Assembly (NCBI GenBank): GCA_018667355.1
Contig: JABIVC010000016.1
Coordinates: forward strand, 62,001 to 126,000
Source of the DNA: Gammaproteobacteria bacterium
GTDB lineage: Bacteria > Pseudomonadota > Gammaproteobacteria > GCA-002705445 > GCA-002716945
Reading direction: 5' to 3'
DNA length: 64,000 bases
Shown: piece by piece, positions 44,196 through 53,283 of the stretch
Layout of the letters: the number at the start of each line of letters is the position of its first letter
Numbering within the stretch: position 1 is the first letter of the stretch
Notes under the pieces: generated by a model
Databases searched by the model: none
What the model was told of the DNA's origin: nothing
What the model saw: only the letters and a program-made list of their open reading frames with translations
Made by a program: the position numbers and the translations under genes

Positions 44196-46271
44196 TTATA
44201 ACTGTATTATTTCAGATGTGTCTTTGCCCCATCTTTTGATTAGTTTATTTTTATTTTTATCATCTATTTTATCAACATAGCTCATAGATTCTCTAACAAG
44301 ATCATAATTATGAAGTGCATCTTCAGGTGTAGCTAATTTAAAATTATGATTCGCACCAGATTGCTTATGTCCCATATAATCACCAGCGCCTCTTAATTTT
44401 AAATCTTCTTCTGCAATTTTAAAACCACTCGAATATACTTCTAGGGCCTTTAGTCTTTCAAATGCATGGTCACTTATTTTATTCTTACAGACAAGATAGC
44501 ACTGACTTTGCTTATTGCTTCTTCCAACTCTACCTCTGAGCTGATGAAGCTGAGATAACCCAAACCTTTCAGGGTCTTCTATAACAATACAGGTAGCATT
44601 GCCAACATCAACCCCGACCTCAATCATTGTTGTACATACTAAAATTTGAATAGAACCTTCAACGAATTTTTTCATAGTATTACTATTGTCTTTGGAGTTA
44701 GCTCTTCCATGAAGCATGCCAATGGCCTTTGTTGCAAACCTATTAGATAAATCTTCATATATTCCTTGGACATACTCACTTTCTATTGATTCAGTATAAT
44801 CAATACAAGAACATACCCAATAAACTTGTTCATTTTTTTTAAGGACTTTAGATATATCTTTATATAACGATGCTCTATCATCATGGCTAATTATTTTTGT
44901 TTGAATAGCCATTCTATTTTTTGGTGACTCATTAATAACTGTATAATCTAAGCCTTCATATAAAACTAGAGATAGCGATCTTGGTATAGGAGTAGCTGAT
45001 AAATATATCTCATGAGGAGACATAAGATCTTTGCTAATTTTTTTAGTTAAAGACAATCTCTGCTTAATCCCAAACTTATGTTGTTCGTCAACAATAATGA
45101 GGCCAAGTTTATAAAAGTTAACATCATTTTGAATTATAGAGTGTGTCCCAATTAATATATCAGTATCTCCTGAAACAACAGATTCTATGATCCTAGTTTT
45201 CTCTTTAGATGATAGGTTACTTTTAAGGCATTCAATTTTTATAGGCAGATTCAAAAATGTTTTTTTAAAAGTCTTAGTGTGTTGGTCTGCTAATATTTCT
45301 GTTGGGACAAGGATTGCAGTTTGCAGTCTTGATAGCTTAGCAAAATATGCTGCGAGAATAGCAATGATTGTTTTACCAGAACCAACATCACCTTGTATGA
45401 GACGTTTAGTTGGATATGGTTTTAAAAAACTGTTTTTGATTTCAGAAACTGCATTAATTTGAGCTGTAGTTAGAGAAAAAGGAAGTGTTGATATAAAATC
45501 ATCAACAATAGATTCTCTTATCTGGAAAAGATGAGACTTTTTTGATTCATATGCTTTTTTTGCATCAAGTAATAATAGCTTATAGGCTAATAATTCTTCG
45601 ATAACAAATCTTTTTCTACCTAACTCAAAATTTACATTAGATACATCATAATTTTCTGATGATGGGTAATGACAAAATCTCAGTGCATCAATATGATTTG
45701 GTATTCCAAGATTGTCTAATATATTATTTGGGAATATATCAGTGCTATTTTTTTGTGATATATAATTGAATGCATGCCTAATAAAGGATCTTATTTTATT
45801 TTGAGATACAATTTTTTTGGTCTTATAATATGGGACCACATTTTCAATTTTTTTGTCTGGGTCTATGATCTCAACTTCAGGATGTATCATTTCAATAAGC
45901 TTGCCCTTGATCCGCAATATACCTGATATACGTATTTTCATATTGAGCTTGTACTTTGAATAGATGATAATTTTATGCAAAAATCTTATTTGTATTTTTG
46001 CGTCACCAATATCCACAGTTAATATCAGGTTTGGTTTATAGTTTCTTGTCTGAAGTATTTTGATGATTGTGCCTAAGAATAGGCAGCTGTCACCATTAGA
46101 CACTGTGGCTATATCAGTTAACTTAGTTTTATTGATAAGAAAAGTTGGAAGAAATAATATTAAATCACTAATTCTGTTAATACCAATTTTATTAAGCTGT
46201 GTCCTGGTTGCGGGGCCAATGCCGGGCAATCCCTCTAAATCTTTATCATCTAACCTTTTTGTAATAGCCAT
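44196..46271 (-). CDS. recG: ATP-dependent DNA helicase RecG
   Basis: RecG remodels stalled replication forks and branched DNA. The 691-residue protein starts with the wedge domain (LEGLPGIGPATRTQLNKIGI) and has SF2 helicase motifs: Walker A GDVGSGKTIIA, DEQHKFGIKQR (motif II), YLSATPIPRSL (motif III) and RVGRSNKQSQCYL (motif VI), then the TRG-type C-terminal region. It is 5 bases after ridA, and the recG-ridA order is common. Confidence 0.97.
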   Translation of the reverse strand: MAITKRLDDKDLEGLPGIGPATRTQLNKIGINRISDLILFLPTFLINKTKLTDIATVSNGDSCLFLGTIIKILQTRNYKPNLILTVDIGDAKIQIRFLHKIIIYSKYKLNMKIRISGILRIKGKLIEMIHPEVEIIDPDKKIENVVPYYKTKKIVSQNKIRSFIRHAFNYISQKNSTDIFPNNILDNLGIPNHIDALRFCHYPSSENYDVSNVNFELGRKRFVIEELLAYKLLLLDAKKAYESKKSHLFQIRESIVDDFISTLPFSLTTAQINAVSEIKNSFLKPYPTKRLIQGDVGSGKTIIAILAAYFAKLSRLQTAILVPTEILADQHTKTFKKTFLNLPIKIECLKSNLSSKEKTRIIESVVSGDTDILIGTHSIIQNDVNFYKLGLIIVDEQHKFGIKQRLSLTKKISKDLMSPHEIYLSATPIPRSLSLVLYEGLDYTVINESPKNRMAIQTKIISHDDRASLYKDISKVLKKNEQVYWVCSCIDYTESIESEYVQGIYEDLSNRFATKAIGMLHGRANSKDNSNTMKKFVEGSIQILVCTTMIEVGVDVGNATCIVIEDPERFGLSQLHQLRGRVGRSNKQSQCYLVCKNKISDHAFERLKALEVYSSGFKIAEEDLKLRGAGDYMGHKQSGANHNFKLATPEDALHNYDLVRESMSYVDKIDDKNKNKLIKRWGKDTSEIIQL

Positions 46272-46276
46272 TTAAA

Positions 46277-46669
46277 CTAATCATCAGAAAATAATACTGC
46301 GTCTAATTCAATTTCAACATCTTTAGGCAACCTACTTACTTCAACAGCAGCTCTGGCAGGAAATGGTTTTTCTATAAAAAAGTTTTCCATTATGCTATTA
46401 ACTTTTTGGAAATTTGATAAGTCTTTAAGATATATATTAACCTTTACAGTATCTGATAAGCTACATCCTGCTTCTTCAACAATTGCTGATAAGTTTTTAA
46501 ACACCTGAGTTGCTTGTTTATCAAAATCACCGGAGATGAGTTCCATGGTCTCTGGTACAAGAGGTATTTGACCAGAAATATAAACAAACCCGCCCGCCTT
46601 CATGGCTTGACTATACGGGCCTATTGCTGCTGGTGCATTTTTTGTTTTAATAGGTTTGATTCTAGTCAT
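46277..46669 (-). CDS. ridA: RidA family reactive intermediate deaminase
   Basis: RidA hydrolyses 2-aminoacrylate and related imines formed by PLP enzymes. The 130-residue protein has the YjgF signatures GPYSQAMKAGGFVYISGQIP, the catalytic Arg in FPARAAVEVSRLP, and the terminal VEIELDAV. It overlaps the DUF971 gene by 4 bases and precedes recG. The spoT gene that is often between ridA and its neighbours is absent. Confidence 0.96.
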   Translation of the reverse strand: MTRIKPIKTKNAPAAIGPYSQAMKAGGFVYISGQIPLVPETMELISGDFDKQATQVFKNLSAIVEEAGCSLSDTVKVNIYLKDLSNFQKVNSIMENFFIEKPFPARAAVEVSRLPKDVEIELDAVLFSDD

Positions 46670-47022
46670 GGCTTTTTCCTAACATATCCTGCCTCTACTA
46701 ATTTTTCTAAATAATCATGCCAATATGGTTTATAGTTTATCGATAGATCATAAAGATACTCCCATGAAAAAAGTCCTGTATTATGACCATCATCAAATAT
46801 AATCTTAATTGCATAATTCCCAACTGGCTCAATTGCATCGATACTGACGTTTTCTTTTCCTTTTTGAAGAACCTCTTGTCCTGGCCCATGTCCCTTGACT
46901 TCAGCTGATGGAGAAAAACACCTAAGATATTCGGTAGTTAAATTTGCACTAATACCATCCTCAAAACTTAATAAAAGAGTATTAGTTTTTTTAATATATC
47001 TGATTTCTGTGGGCTTAATCAT
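46666..47022 (-). CDS. DUF971 (GBBH-like N-terminal domain) protein
   Basis: The 118-residue protein is a single DUF971-type domain: PTEIRYIKKTNTLLLSFEDG, the central LTTEYLRCFSPSAEVKGHG and the terminal ILFDDGHNTGLFSWEYLYDL. This domain occurs with gamma-butyrobetaine hydroxylase and iron-sulfur proteins, but its own role is unsettled. The context here is xerC-DUF971-ridA, all leftward. Confidence 0.9.
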   Translation of the reverse strand: MIKPTEIRYIKKTNTLLLSFEDGISANLTTEYLRCFSPSAEVKGHGPGQEVLQKGKENVSIDAIEPVGNYAIKIIFDDGHNTGLFSWEYLYDLSINYKPYWHDYLEKLVEAGYVRKKP

Positions 47023-47075
47023 TAAGTAAGTATATATTTTTATTGTAATTATTTCACTGACTATTATATCTGGGT

Positions 47076-47978
47076 TTAACCTTTGGTTTCTTTGGCTCTT
47101 GGATGTGATTTGCTATATATATTTTTCAAGTGTTCAAAATCAACATTAGTGTAAATCTGGGTCGTAGTAATATCTTCATGCCCTAGAAATTCCTGAACAG
47201 CACGTAAATCTCCCGAGGACTCTAACAAATGCGTTGCACAAGAGTGTCGCAATGTATGAGGGCTAATCTTACACTGTAAACCTACGTATTTACACCAGTA
47301 ATTAAGTCTAATTTGTACGGATCTGTTTGATAACCTATTACCGAACTTATTGAGAAATAGTGCTTGTTCGTTATTTTTTATATGATTTGAACGTATATTA
47401 GTCCATGCATTTAACGCAGTAAGAGCTTTTGAGCCTACTGGCAAATATCTTTGCTTGTTACCTTTACCGATTACAGAAAGCATTTTATTTTCAGTGCTAA
47501 CTGACTCAGTATTTAAAGAAGTAATTTCGCTGAGCCTAAGTCCAGAACTATACATTAATTCTATCATTGCTTTATCTCTTACAGATGCAAATGATGTTTC
47601 AGGAATATTACACAATAAATCTATCTGTTCTATAGATAATATATATGGTAATTTTTGTAATTTTTTTGGCACAATTATCTTTTTTGAAGGGTTTGATTTG
47701 ATAATTTTTTTTCTAATCAGAAAATTAAAAAATGACCTGATTGTCGAAGTTTTCCGTGCAACTGATGTAGCTAAATGACCTGACCTATTTAAATAATTAA
47801 CATGGCTTTGAATATGACTGCTGGTGACATTTGATATTAATTGGACATCATTGTCTTGTAGATAGTCGGTAAATTTAATCAAGTCTATCTTATAATTTTT
47901 TATTGTATCGTCACTATACTGTTTTTCATACTTAAGATAACTTAGAAAAGACTCAATTTTTTCGATGAACTCAGTCAT
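47076..47978 (-). CDS. xerC: Tyrosine recombinase XerC
   Basis: XerC with XerD resolves chromosome dimers at dif. I place the start at the ATG at 47978 (MTEFIEKIESFL), giving 300 residues. The core-binding SAM-like domain is N-terminal. Catalytic residues are Arg in SSGLRLSEI, Lys in SVIGKGNKQR, His-x-x-Arg in HTLRHSCATHLL, His in FLGHEDITTTQIYTNVD, and the final Tyr in the same motif. It overlaps dapF by 8 bases. The DUF484 gene that usually separates them is missing. The dapF-xerC adjacency favours XerC over XerD. Confidence 0.93.
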   Translation of the reverse strand: MTEFIEKIESFLSYLKYEKQYSDDTIKNYKIDLIKFTDYLQDNDVQLISNVTSSHIQSHVNYLNRSGHLATSVARKTSTIRSFFNFLIRKKIIKSNPSKKIIVPKKLQKLPYILSIEQIDLLCNIPETSFASVRDKAMIELMYSSGLRLSEITSLNTESVSTENKMLSVIGKGNKQRYLPVGSKALTALNAWTNIRSNHIKNNEQALFLNKFGNRLSNRSVQIRLNYWCKYVGLQCKISPHTLRHSCATHLLESSGDLRAVQEFLGHEDITTTQIYTNVDFEHLKNIYSKSHPRAKETKG

Positions 47979-48864
47979 GCCAAACGCCATCATATTCTAA
48001 AGTAGTTGGGCCAGAAAGAAAAAGTTGCGGTGAATTATTTAAAACAGAATTTTGTACAACTGTCATACTGACCTCAAGAATCCCACCCTCTTGTTCAATA
48101 AATATTTGATTAATATTTCTGCCACCATATTCTGGCATAGAAATTAATTTTAAGATAAATGCTCCTGTTGCAGTTGCACCACTCCCACAGGATTTAGTCC
48201 ATCCTGAACCACGTTCATTTACGCGTAGTAAAAGATTTTTTTCACTTCCATTTATAAAATTATCTAAATTTAAAACAAAAGATATATTAACGCCATTCTC
48301 ATAAATTGAATTAATAATTGACGATATCTCCTTTTTATGAATAAAAGAATTATTAGAGAAAACTATACAGTGTGGGTTGCCTATAGTTATGTATGCATAT
48401 GAAAAAGACAGTGAGCTTCCTTCATTAGTAACTTTAACATCAAAAAAAATGTTTTTGATACTGATTGAAGTTCCTTTCGGCAAAAGAGCGGGTATCTTCT
48501 CATCAAAAGATGCAATGCCCATGTCAACCTTTATGACCTCGCTGTTAACATACTGTATAGAATACTGTTTATCGTTTACAAAAACTTTGCAGGCGGCGTA
48601 ATCATATGTTTTATACAAAAACAACATAATTGCTCTCATACCATTACCGCATTGTTCTGCTGAAGAACCATCCTGATTAAATATCATACAGTTAATATGA
48701 TTAGAGTCGATAATAGTCAGTAGCAAGAGCTGATCACAACCAATTACTGTACGCGAACAAATTGATTTAATTTGATCGTTAGTAAATTTGTAGAGTAGTT
48801 TTGTATTATCTATGACAATAAAATCATTTCCCTGGCTATTCATTTTTGTAAAAGGGATTTGCAT
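47971..48864 (-). CDS. dapF: Diaminopimelate epimerase
   Basis: DapF epimerises LL- to meso-diaminopimelate for peptidoglycan and lysine. The 297-residue protein starts MQIPFTKMNSQGNDFI and has both catalytic cysteines, in AEQCGNGMRA and TKSCGSGATATG, plus GNPHCIVF. It lies 24 bases after lysA on the minus strand, so the two belong to one operon, lptM-lysA-dapF-xerC. Confidence 0.96.
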   Translation of the reverse strand: MQIPFTKMNSQGNDFIVIDNTKLLYKFTNDQIKSICSRTVIGCDQLLLLTIIDSNHINCMIFNQDGSSAEQCGNGMRAIMLFLYKTYDYAACKVFVNDKQYSIQYVNSEVIKVDMGIASFDEKIPALLPKGTSISIKNIFFDVKVTNEGSSLSFSYAYITIGNPHCIVFSNNSFIHKKEISSIINSIYENGVNISFVLNLDNFINGSEKNLLLRVNERGSGWTKSCGSGATATGAFILKLISMPEYGGRNINQIFIEQEGGILEVSMTVVQNSVLNNSPQLFLSGPTTLEYDGVWHD

Positions 48865-48888
48865 AATACTATTCTCAATTAATATTTA

Positions 48889-50136
48889 TTATAAATATTC
48901 TATTTCATTATCAAGTATCTGGTCAATCGTGTCTCTTTTTCTAATTTCTCTGATACTCTTTGTATCTTTATTGATTATATACTCTGCTGGTTTTAATCTA
49001 GTATTATAATTAGAGGACAAGGTAAAACCATAAGCGCCTACACACTCAATCGCAATATAATCACCTTTTGATAAAGAAAGAGTTCTGTCTTTGCCTAAAA
49101 AATCAGCTGTCTCACATATAGGTCCAACTACATCACATAAGAATTTACTCTCATTATTATGAAAGACTTCCTTTATAGCATGAAAAGCATTGTAGAGCGG
49201 CGGTCTCAATAAGTCACTCATGCCAGCATCTACTATTATAAATTTTTTTGAGGGCGTACTTTTTGTATTGACTACTTTTGATACTAAAATACCTGCTTCA
49301 CCAACAATTGATCTGCCAGGTTCTATTAAGATAGTAGTTGCCAGAGGTTTTAATAAATCTATAATTCTAGAAATAAATTCGCTTTTATTGGGGCTCTCTT
49401 CATTATTATATGATATTCCTAGTCCTCCACCAATATCAATATGATTCAACTGTATATTATTATTTTTTAGAAGATTAATTATAGATATAATTTTTGACAC
49501 AGATTCCTCAAATGGTTTTAGGTCTGTAATTTGTGATCCGATATGGCAATCAATACCGGTGATTTTAATTCCATTTAATTTCGATGCCATGGTGTAAATT
49601 TCTAAAATATCAGATTGCTCGATTCCAAATTTATTATCTTTCATGCCGGTAGTGATGTAAGGGTGAGTATTCACATCTATCTCAGGATTAATACGTATTG
49701 AAATACTAGCTATCACTTTCTCTTCTAAAGCAATTGCGTTTATAGTCATAAGTTCATCATATGATTCAACATTAAAACACATAATATTACTGGCTAAGGC
49801 AAACCGTATCTCTTCCTCTGTTTTACCAACACCAGAAAATACAGTTTTTTTAGGATCTCCTCCAGCCATAATAACTCTAGATAATTCTCCACCAGATACG
49901 ATATCAAAACCTGAGCCTAGTTTGGCTAGCAAAGATAACACGGAAAGATTAGAATTAGCCTTAACTGAATAACAAATTAAATGCGCATTATCGCCAAAAC
50001 TATTTTGATAATCTAAAAAATTATCAGTGATAATTTTCTCAGAATATAAATAGAAAGGTGTTTGATTTATTAAGGCAAAATCTAGAACATTTATACCATC
50101 AAAAAATAATATGTCATCATTATAAATTGTGCTCAT
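48889..50136 (-). CDS. lysA: Diaminopimelate decarboxylase
   Basis: LysA makes L-lysine from meso-diaminopimelate. The 415-residue protein has the PLP lysine in YSVKANSNLSV, GSGFDIVSGGELSRV, HIGSQITD, the EPGRSIVG diphosphate motif, and the catalytic Cys in DVVGPICETADFLGKD. It sits between lptM and dapF. Confidence 0.97.
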   Translation of the reverse strand: MSTIYNDDILFFDGINVLDFALINQTPFYLYSEKIITDNFLDYQNSFGDNAHLICYSVKANSNLSVLSLLAKLGSGFDIVSGGELSRVIMAGGDPKKTVFSGVGKTEEEIRFALASNIMCFNVESYDELMTINAIALEEKVIASISIRINPEIDVNTHPYITTGMKDNKFGIEQSDILEIYTMASKLNGIKITGIDCHIGSQITDLKPFEESVSKIISIINLLKNNNIQLNHIDIGGGLGISYNNEESPNKSEFISRIIDLLKPLATTILIEPGRSIVGEAGILVSKVVNTKSTPSKKFIIVDAGMSDLLRPPLYNAFHAIKEVFHNNESKFLCDVVGPICETADFLGKDRTLSLSKGDYIAIECVGAYGFTLSSNYNTRLKPAEYIINKDTKSIREIRKRDTIDQILDNEIEYL

Positions 50137-50145
50137 TAATTAGTC

Positions 50146-50313
50146 TCAATAACTATTACTTGTCGTCTCTTGCTGTTCTGCCGGAGCTTCCATTCTGTCT
50201 TCTGGCACGGTTAAAGGGCCTTTATTGCCGCAGGATGATACCAATATCATCAACGGAATAGCAAAGATGAACAAAAGTTTCTTGCTATGAGCATGGTTAA
50301 TTTTATCTGACAT
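50146..50313 (-). CDS. lptM: LPS-assembly lipoprotein LptM (YifL-like)
   Basis: The short lipoprotein has a signal peptide, lipobox LVSSC with Cys28, and the CGNKGPLTVPED motif of LptM, which stabilises LptDE at the outer membrane. I place the start at the ATG at 50313 (MSDKIN), giving 55 residues; an in-frame ATG at 50331 is an alternative. It precedes lysA by 9 bases, the standard gammaproteobacterial arrangement. Confidence 0.88.
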   Translation of the reverse strand: MSDKINHAHSKKLLFIFAIPLMILVSSCGNKGPLTVPEDRMEAPAEQQETTSNSY

Positions 50314-50357
50314 ATGATACATTATAGTCATAATATTAGATTGCTACTAGGCCGATA

Positions 50358-50993
50358 ATGGATTTAAATAATAACGATTATATTACTATTGGGGACAAAA
50401 AGGACTCTAATGTCAATATTATATGGTTTCATGGTTATGGGTCTAATAACTGGTCTTTTGAACCAACTATGAAACTAGTAAATATGCGATTAAATGAAGA
50501 GATGCATATTATTATCCCTAATGCACCATCAGTAGATAATAAAAGATCATGGTATCCACTTCCAACAACGAATAATAAAGGCAAGCTTAAAGAAGACTAT
50601 AATGGTCTAACCAATTCTATAAATGCTATTGATAATTTTATAGAATTGCTAAACTTAGAAAAAAATAAGAAACTTATAGTCGGGGGCTTTTCCCAAGGAG
50701 CGGCCTTATCGTTGAGTTTGTTGTTTAAGTCTAAGCATAAAATCGATGGATGTATTGCACTATCAGGGTATATGCCGTCTGCAAATGACTTTGAATCGCA
50801 ACAACTAAAAAGCCATGAGATATTTATTGCTCATGGTTATGAAGATAAAGCTATTAGTTATCAGGATTTTCAAAAAACACTAGAGTTTTTAGAAAAAAAG
50901 TCAAAAAGAATTGTAAAGAATGTAGGTAGCTTTGGGCATACTATCACTCACGAGGTGACAGATGATTTTATTGAGTGGTTAAGGAAAATATAA
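50358..50993 (+). CDS. Phospholipase/carboxylesterase-family alpha/beta hydrolase
   Basis: The 211-residue protein matches the acyl-protein thioesterase/carboxylesterase family (bacterial YpfH/EstB-like): WFHGYGSNNW, the nucleophile Ser in GGFSQGAALS (near 115), an Asp in GYEDKAISY, and His in FGHTITHE. It is cytoplasmic and short-chain-ester-active in characterised relatives. It is divergent from lptM and lies alone on the plus strand between leftward genes. Confidence 0.92.
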   Translation: MDLNNNDYITIGDKKDSNVNIIWFHGYGSNNWSFEPTMKLVNMRLNEEMHIIIPNAPSVDNKRSWYPLPTTNNKGKLKEDYNGLTNSINAIDNFIELLNLEKNKKLIVGGFSQGAALSLSLLFKSKHKIDGCIALSGYMPSANDFESQQLKSHEIFIAHGYEDKAISYQDFQKTLEFLEKKSKRIVKNVGSFGHTITHEVTDDFIEWLRKI

Positions 50994-51018
50994 TGAGCCC
51001 TCAGATGAGAGCTCATTA
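50991..51018. terminator. Bidirectional terminator hairpin
   Basis: An 8-bp inverted repeat (TAATGAGC/GCTCATTA, 12-base loop) begins at the stop codon of the rightward esterase gene and ends 8 bases before the stop of the leftward gene at 51026. T-rich sequence follows on each strand. It fits a shared terminator for convergent transcripts. Confidence 0.6.
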
Positions 51019-51025
51019 ATGTTAT

Positions 51026-51382
51026 TTACTCTCTATGCCTTTGTGCAGCTGCCATTGCAGTTTCACTACCATACTTCTCATTGATTTTTTCAACCGTTTC
51101 AAAGTGGTCTGCTCTTCTATGAGTTAAGCAATTACCTTTTTTATCTACGCCCCAGAGTGCATAGGCTATAAAAGGCTTTAAATGATCAGGCGTTTGGTCA
51201 AAATGTGGGATACCGAATCTTATTAATAGATTATTACGATCTGCTCCACTTGCTTTTTGTTCAGCTATTATTCGTTGAACTTCAACTTGAAGATCTTTAA
51301 CGTCTTCACCGTTCCATGAACCAACCACTGATCCATCGGGCAATATAATATCGTCGCCATTTGGCACTGGATGTTCTGCCAT
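51026..51382 (-). CDS. Hypothetical protein with strong expression signals
   Basis: The 118-residue protein is hydrophilic, with no signal peptide or membrane segment. It has a short beta-like start (DDIILPDGSVVGSW), a long helix (VKDLQVEVQRIIAEQK), then LLIRFGIPHFDQTP and a C-terminal basic/acidic helical part. I do not recognise a family. It has the best ribosome binding site seen in the accessory genes (AAGGAGGAG at 51388-51396) and a plausible promoter 30-60 bases upstream, which suggests an abundant product. Convergent with the esterase gene. Confidence 0.75.
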   Translation of the reverse strand: MAEHPVPNGDDIILPDGSVVGSWNGEDVKDLQVEVQRIIAEQKASGADRNNLLIRFGIPHFDQTPDHLKPFIAYALWGVDKKGNCLTHRRADHFETVEKINEKYGSETAMAAAQRHRE

Positions 51383-51387
51383 GATTA

Positions 51388-51396
51388 CTCCTCCTT
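51388..51396 (-). promoter_or_regulatory. Strong Shine-Dalgarno of the 51026-51382 gene
   Basis: On the minus strand the sequence AAGGAGGAG lies five bases before the ATG, a near-perfect complement of the 16S rRNA 3' end. It confirms the start and contrasts with the weak sites of neighbouring genes. Confidence 0.75.
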
Positions 51397-51413
51397 ATTT
51401 ATCGTTAACTTTT

Positions 51414-51443
51414 ATTATATGGGGAAAAGGTTTAATCTGCCAG
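51414..51443 (-). promoter_or_regulatory. Putative sigma-70 promoter for the 51026-51382 gene
   Basis: On the minus strand CTGGCA (51438-51443; four matches to TTGACA) is followed after 18 bases by a perfect TATAAT (51414-51419), 31 bases before the ATG. This layout is suitable for a monocistronic mRNA with a short leader. Confidence 0.45.
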
Positions 51444-51471
51444 GCTCTAGAGAAAAATAATTAAATTGACC

Positions 51472-51834
51472 TTACTTATTGCAGGGATAATTTGTTATAT
51501 AGCCATTTCTCAATGCTAGTCCAAGCAATGGGGCATCCTTATACTTTGTATAAAAACGAATATTATTCTTAATTTCTTGGTCTATAATTTTCCGAAGCTG
51601 TTTGGAAGATAGTGAGAGGTCCCTGGGTTTACAGTAAATTTCAAAAGAATGTTTTTGAAAAGTATACTCATTTGCCCACTCAAGACCGCGCTCTAATCCA
51701 TAAATATATGCCTCATGAGCTATTGGGTCATCAGCACTTTGATAATCTTCTATGGTCGGAACAGCAGAATGAGCAAAATTAGTAAATAATAAAAAAATAA
51801 ATACTAATTTTTTATAATCATTTTGTAAAGCCAT
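51472..51834 (-). CDS. Exported protein, possibly Rap1a/Tai-like
   Basis: The 120-residue protein has a signal peptide (KLVFIFLLFTNFAHSA, cleavage near residue 24). The mature part contains YIYGLERGLEWANEY, a cysteine (IYCKP), a helical QLRKIIDQEI stretch, and a final cysteine (TNYPCNK). The pattern of two cysteines and the terminal '(Y/F)PC' resembles the Rap1a/Tai immunity-protein domain of small periplasmic proteins, but I hold this lightly. No T6SS or effector gene is nearby. It overlaps the 3' end of argH by 17 bases, so it is probably co-transcribed with argH. Confidence 0.65.
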   Translation of the reverse strand: MALQNDYKKLVFIFLLFTNFAHSAVPTIEDYQSADDPIAHEAYIYGLERGLEWANEYTFQKHSFEIYCKPRDLSLSSKQLRKIIDQEIKNNIRFYTKYKDAPLLGLALRNGYITNYPCNK

Positions 51835-53212
51835 GTTTTTTAAGCCTCATAATTACAATTTTAGCTTGCTTAACCACAGATGCTGGCGATGTTTCACCTA
51901 TTCCTTTTCTCGTCTTAACTGATATAGCAGGGTCTAACACCTTATATATATCTTCAGATATCAAAGGAGAGAATTTTTTTAGTTCTAATATTGATAAATC
52001 AGTTAACTGTAAAGACTTCTTTTCACAAAATTTGACAATATCTCCAACAACATGATGAGATGTTCTAAATGGCATACCTTTTTTTGATAAGTATTCGGCT
52101 AGGTCAGTTGCTGTTGAATAGAAACTAGATGCAACATCCTTCGCTCTTTGCCTCTTAAGCTGCATTGTTGAAATTAATCTTGGCAATAAACTCAGGCAGC
52201 TCAGTGTAGTGTCAACAGATTCTAATATTAGAGTCTTATCTTCTTGCATGTCTCTATTATAAGTCAGGGGCAGTCCTTTCATTAAAGTAAGAAGCCCAAT
52301 TAGAGAACCATAAACTGATCCTGTTTTGCCTCTGATAAGTTCTGGCACATCTGGGTTTTTCTTTTGTGGCATAATTGATGAGCCAGTGCAAAAACTCTCA
52401 TCTAAATCGACAAGCCCAAATTGAGGATTCATCCATAACACAAGTTCTTCGGAAATCCTTGATAGGTGCATCATAATCATACTGTTTGCATAAGCAAAGT
52501 CACATACATAGTCTCTGTCGCTTACTGCATCCATAGAGTTTGCTGTTACACTGTCAAACCCAAGTTCTTTCGCCACCATTTTTCTATCAATTTTTAAAGA
52601 AGTCCCAGACAATGCTGCTGACCCCAAAGGCATATGGTTGATGTTATTTCTAGCATCTAATAACCTTTTTTCATCTCTTACTAACATCTCATTCCAAGCT
52701 AACAAGTGATGCCCAAAGGTAACAGGCTGAGCAACCTGCATATGTGTAAAGCCAGGAAATAGTGCATCTGAATATTTGATTGCCATATTAGCTAAAACAA
52801 GGCTAGTTTCTCTTATTTTAAAAAGATAGATATCAATAAAGTCTCTAAGATATAATCTCAAATCTGTTGTAACAAGGTCATTTCTAGACCTGCCCAAATG
52901 TATTTTTTTCCCGAGATCACCTATAAGGCCAACCAGGGCATTCTCAATATTCATATGGACATCTTCATATTCTATTGACCATGGTAATTTATCTGTTTCT
53001 ACTAGTTTTCTGACAGACTTTAGACCTTTGATAATTTTTTTTGATTCAGAAGATTTAATATGCCCACAACTAGACAACATTTGTACATGAGCAATAGTCA
53101 CTCTGATGTCAGCCTCGTATAATACAATATCAACACTGAGGCTTTGACTAAAGTCTAGAACCTCTGAATCAATTTGTTTCGTAAACCTACTGGACCATGT
53201 CACATTTTTCAT
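51818..53212 (-). CDS. argH: Argininosuccinate lyase
   Basis: ArgH cleaves argininosuccinate to arginine and fumarate. The 464-residue protein shows IHLGRSRNDLVTTDLRL, PGFTHMQVAQPVTFGHHLLAW, and the catalytic loop TGSSIMPQKKNPD of the fumarase/aspartase superfamily. It is divergent from hemC. In Pseudomonas algR/algZ lie between argH and hemC; here only 71 bases do. Confidence 0.97.
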   Translation of the reverse strand: MKNVTWSSRFTKQIDSEVLDFSQSLSVDIVLYEADIRVTIAHVQMLSSCGHIKSSESKKIIKGLKSVRKLVETDKLPWSIEYEDVHMNIENALVGLIGDLGKKIHLGRSRNDLVTTDLRLYLRDFIDIYLFKIRETSLVLANMAIKYSDALFPGFTHMQVAQPVTFGHHLLAWNEMLVRDEKRLLDARNNINHMPLGSAALSGTSLKIDRKMVAKELGFDSVTANSMDAVSDRDYVCDFAYANSMIMMHLSRISEELVLWMNPQFGLVDLDESFCTGSSIMPQKKNPDVPELIRGKTGSVYGSLIGLLTLMKGLPLTYNRDMQEDKTLILESVDTTLSCLSLLPRLISTMQLKRQRAKDVASSFYSTATDLAEYLSKKGMPFRTSHHVVGDIVKFCEKKSLQLTDLSILELKKFSPLISEDIYKVLDPAISVKTRKGIGETSPASVVKQAKIVIMRLKKHGFTK

Positions 53213-53283
53213 TATATTTACTAATTTTTAATTACATTATTTATCAGTAAGTATAGTATAAATAAAAACAAAAAATTATAAAT

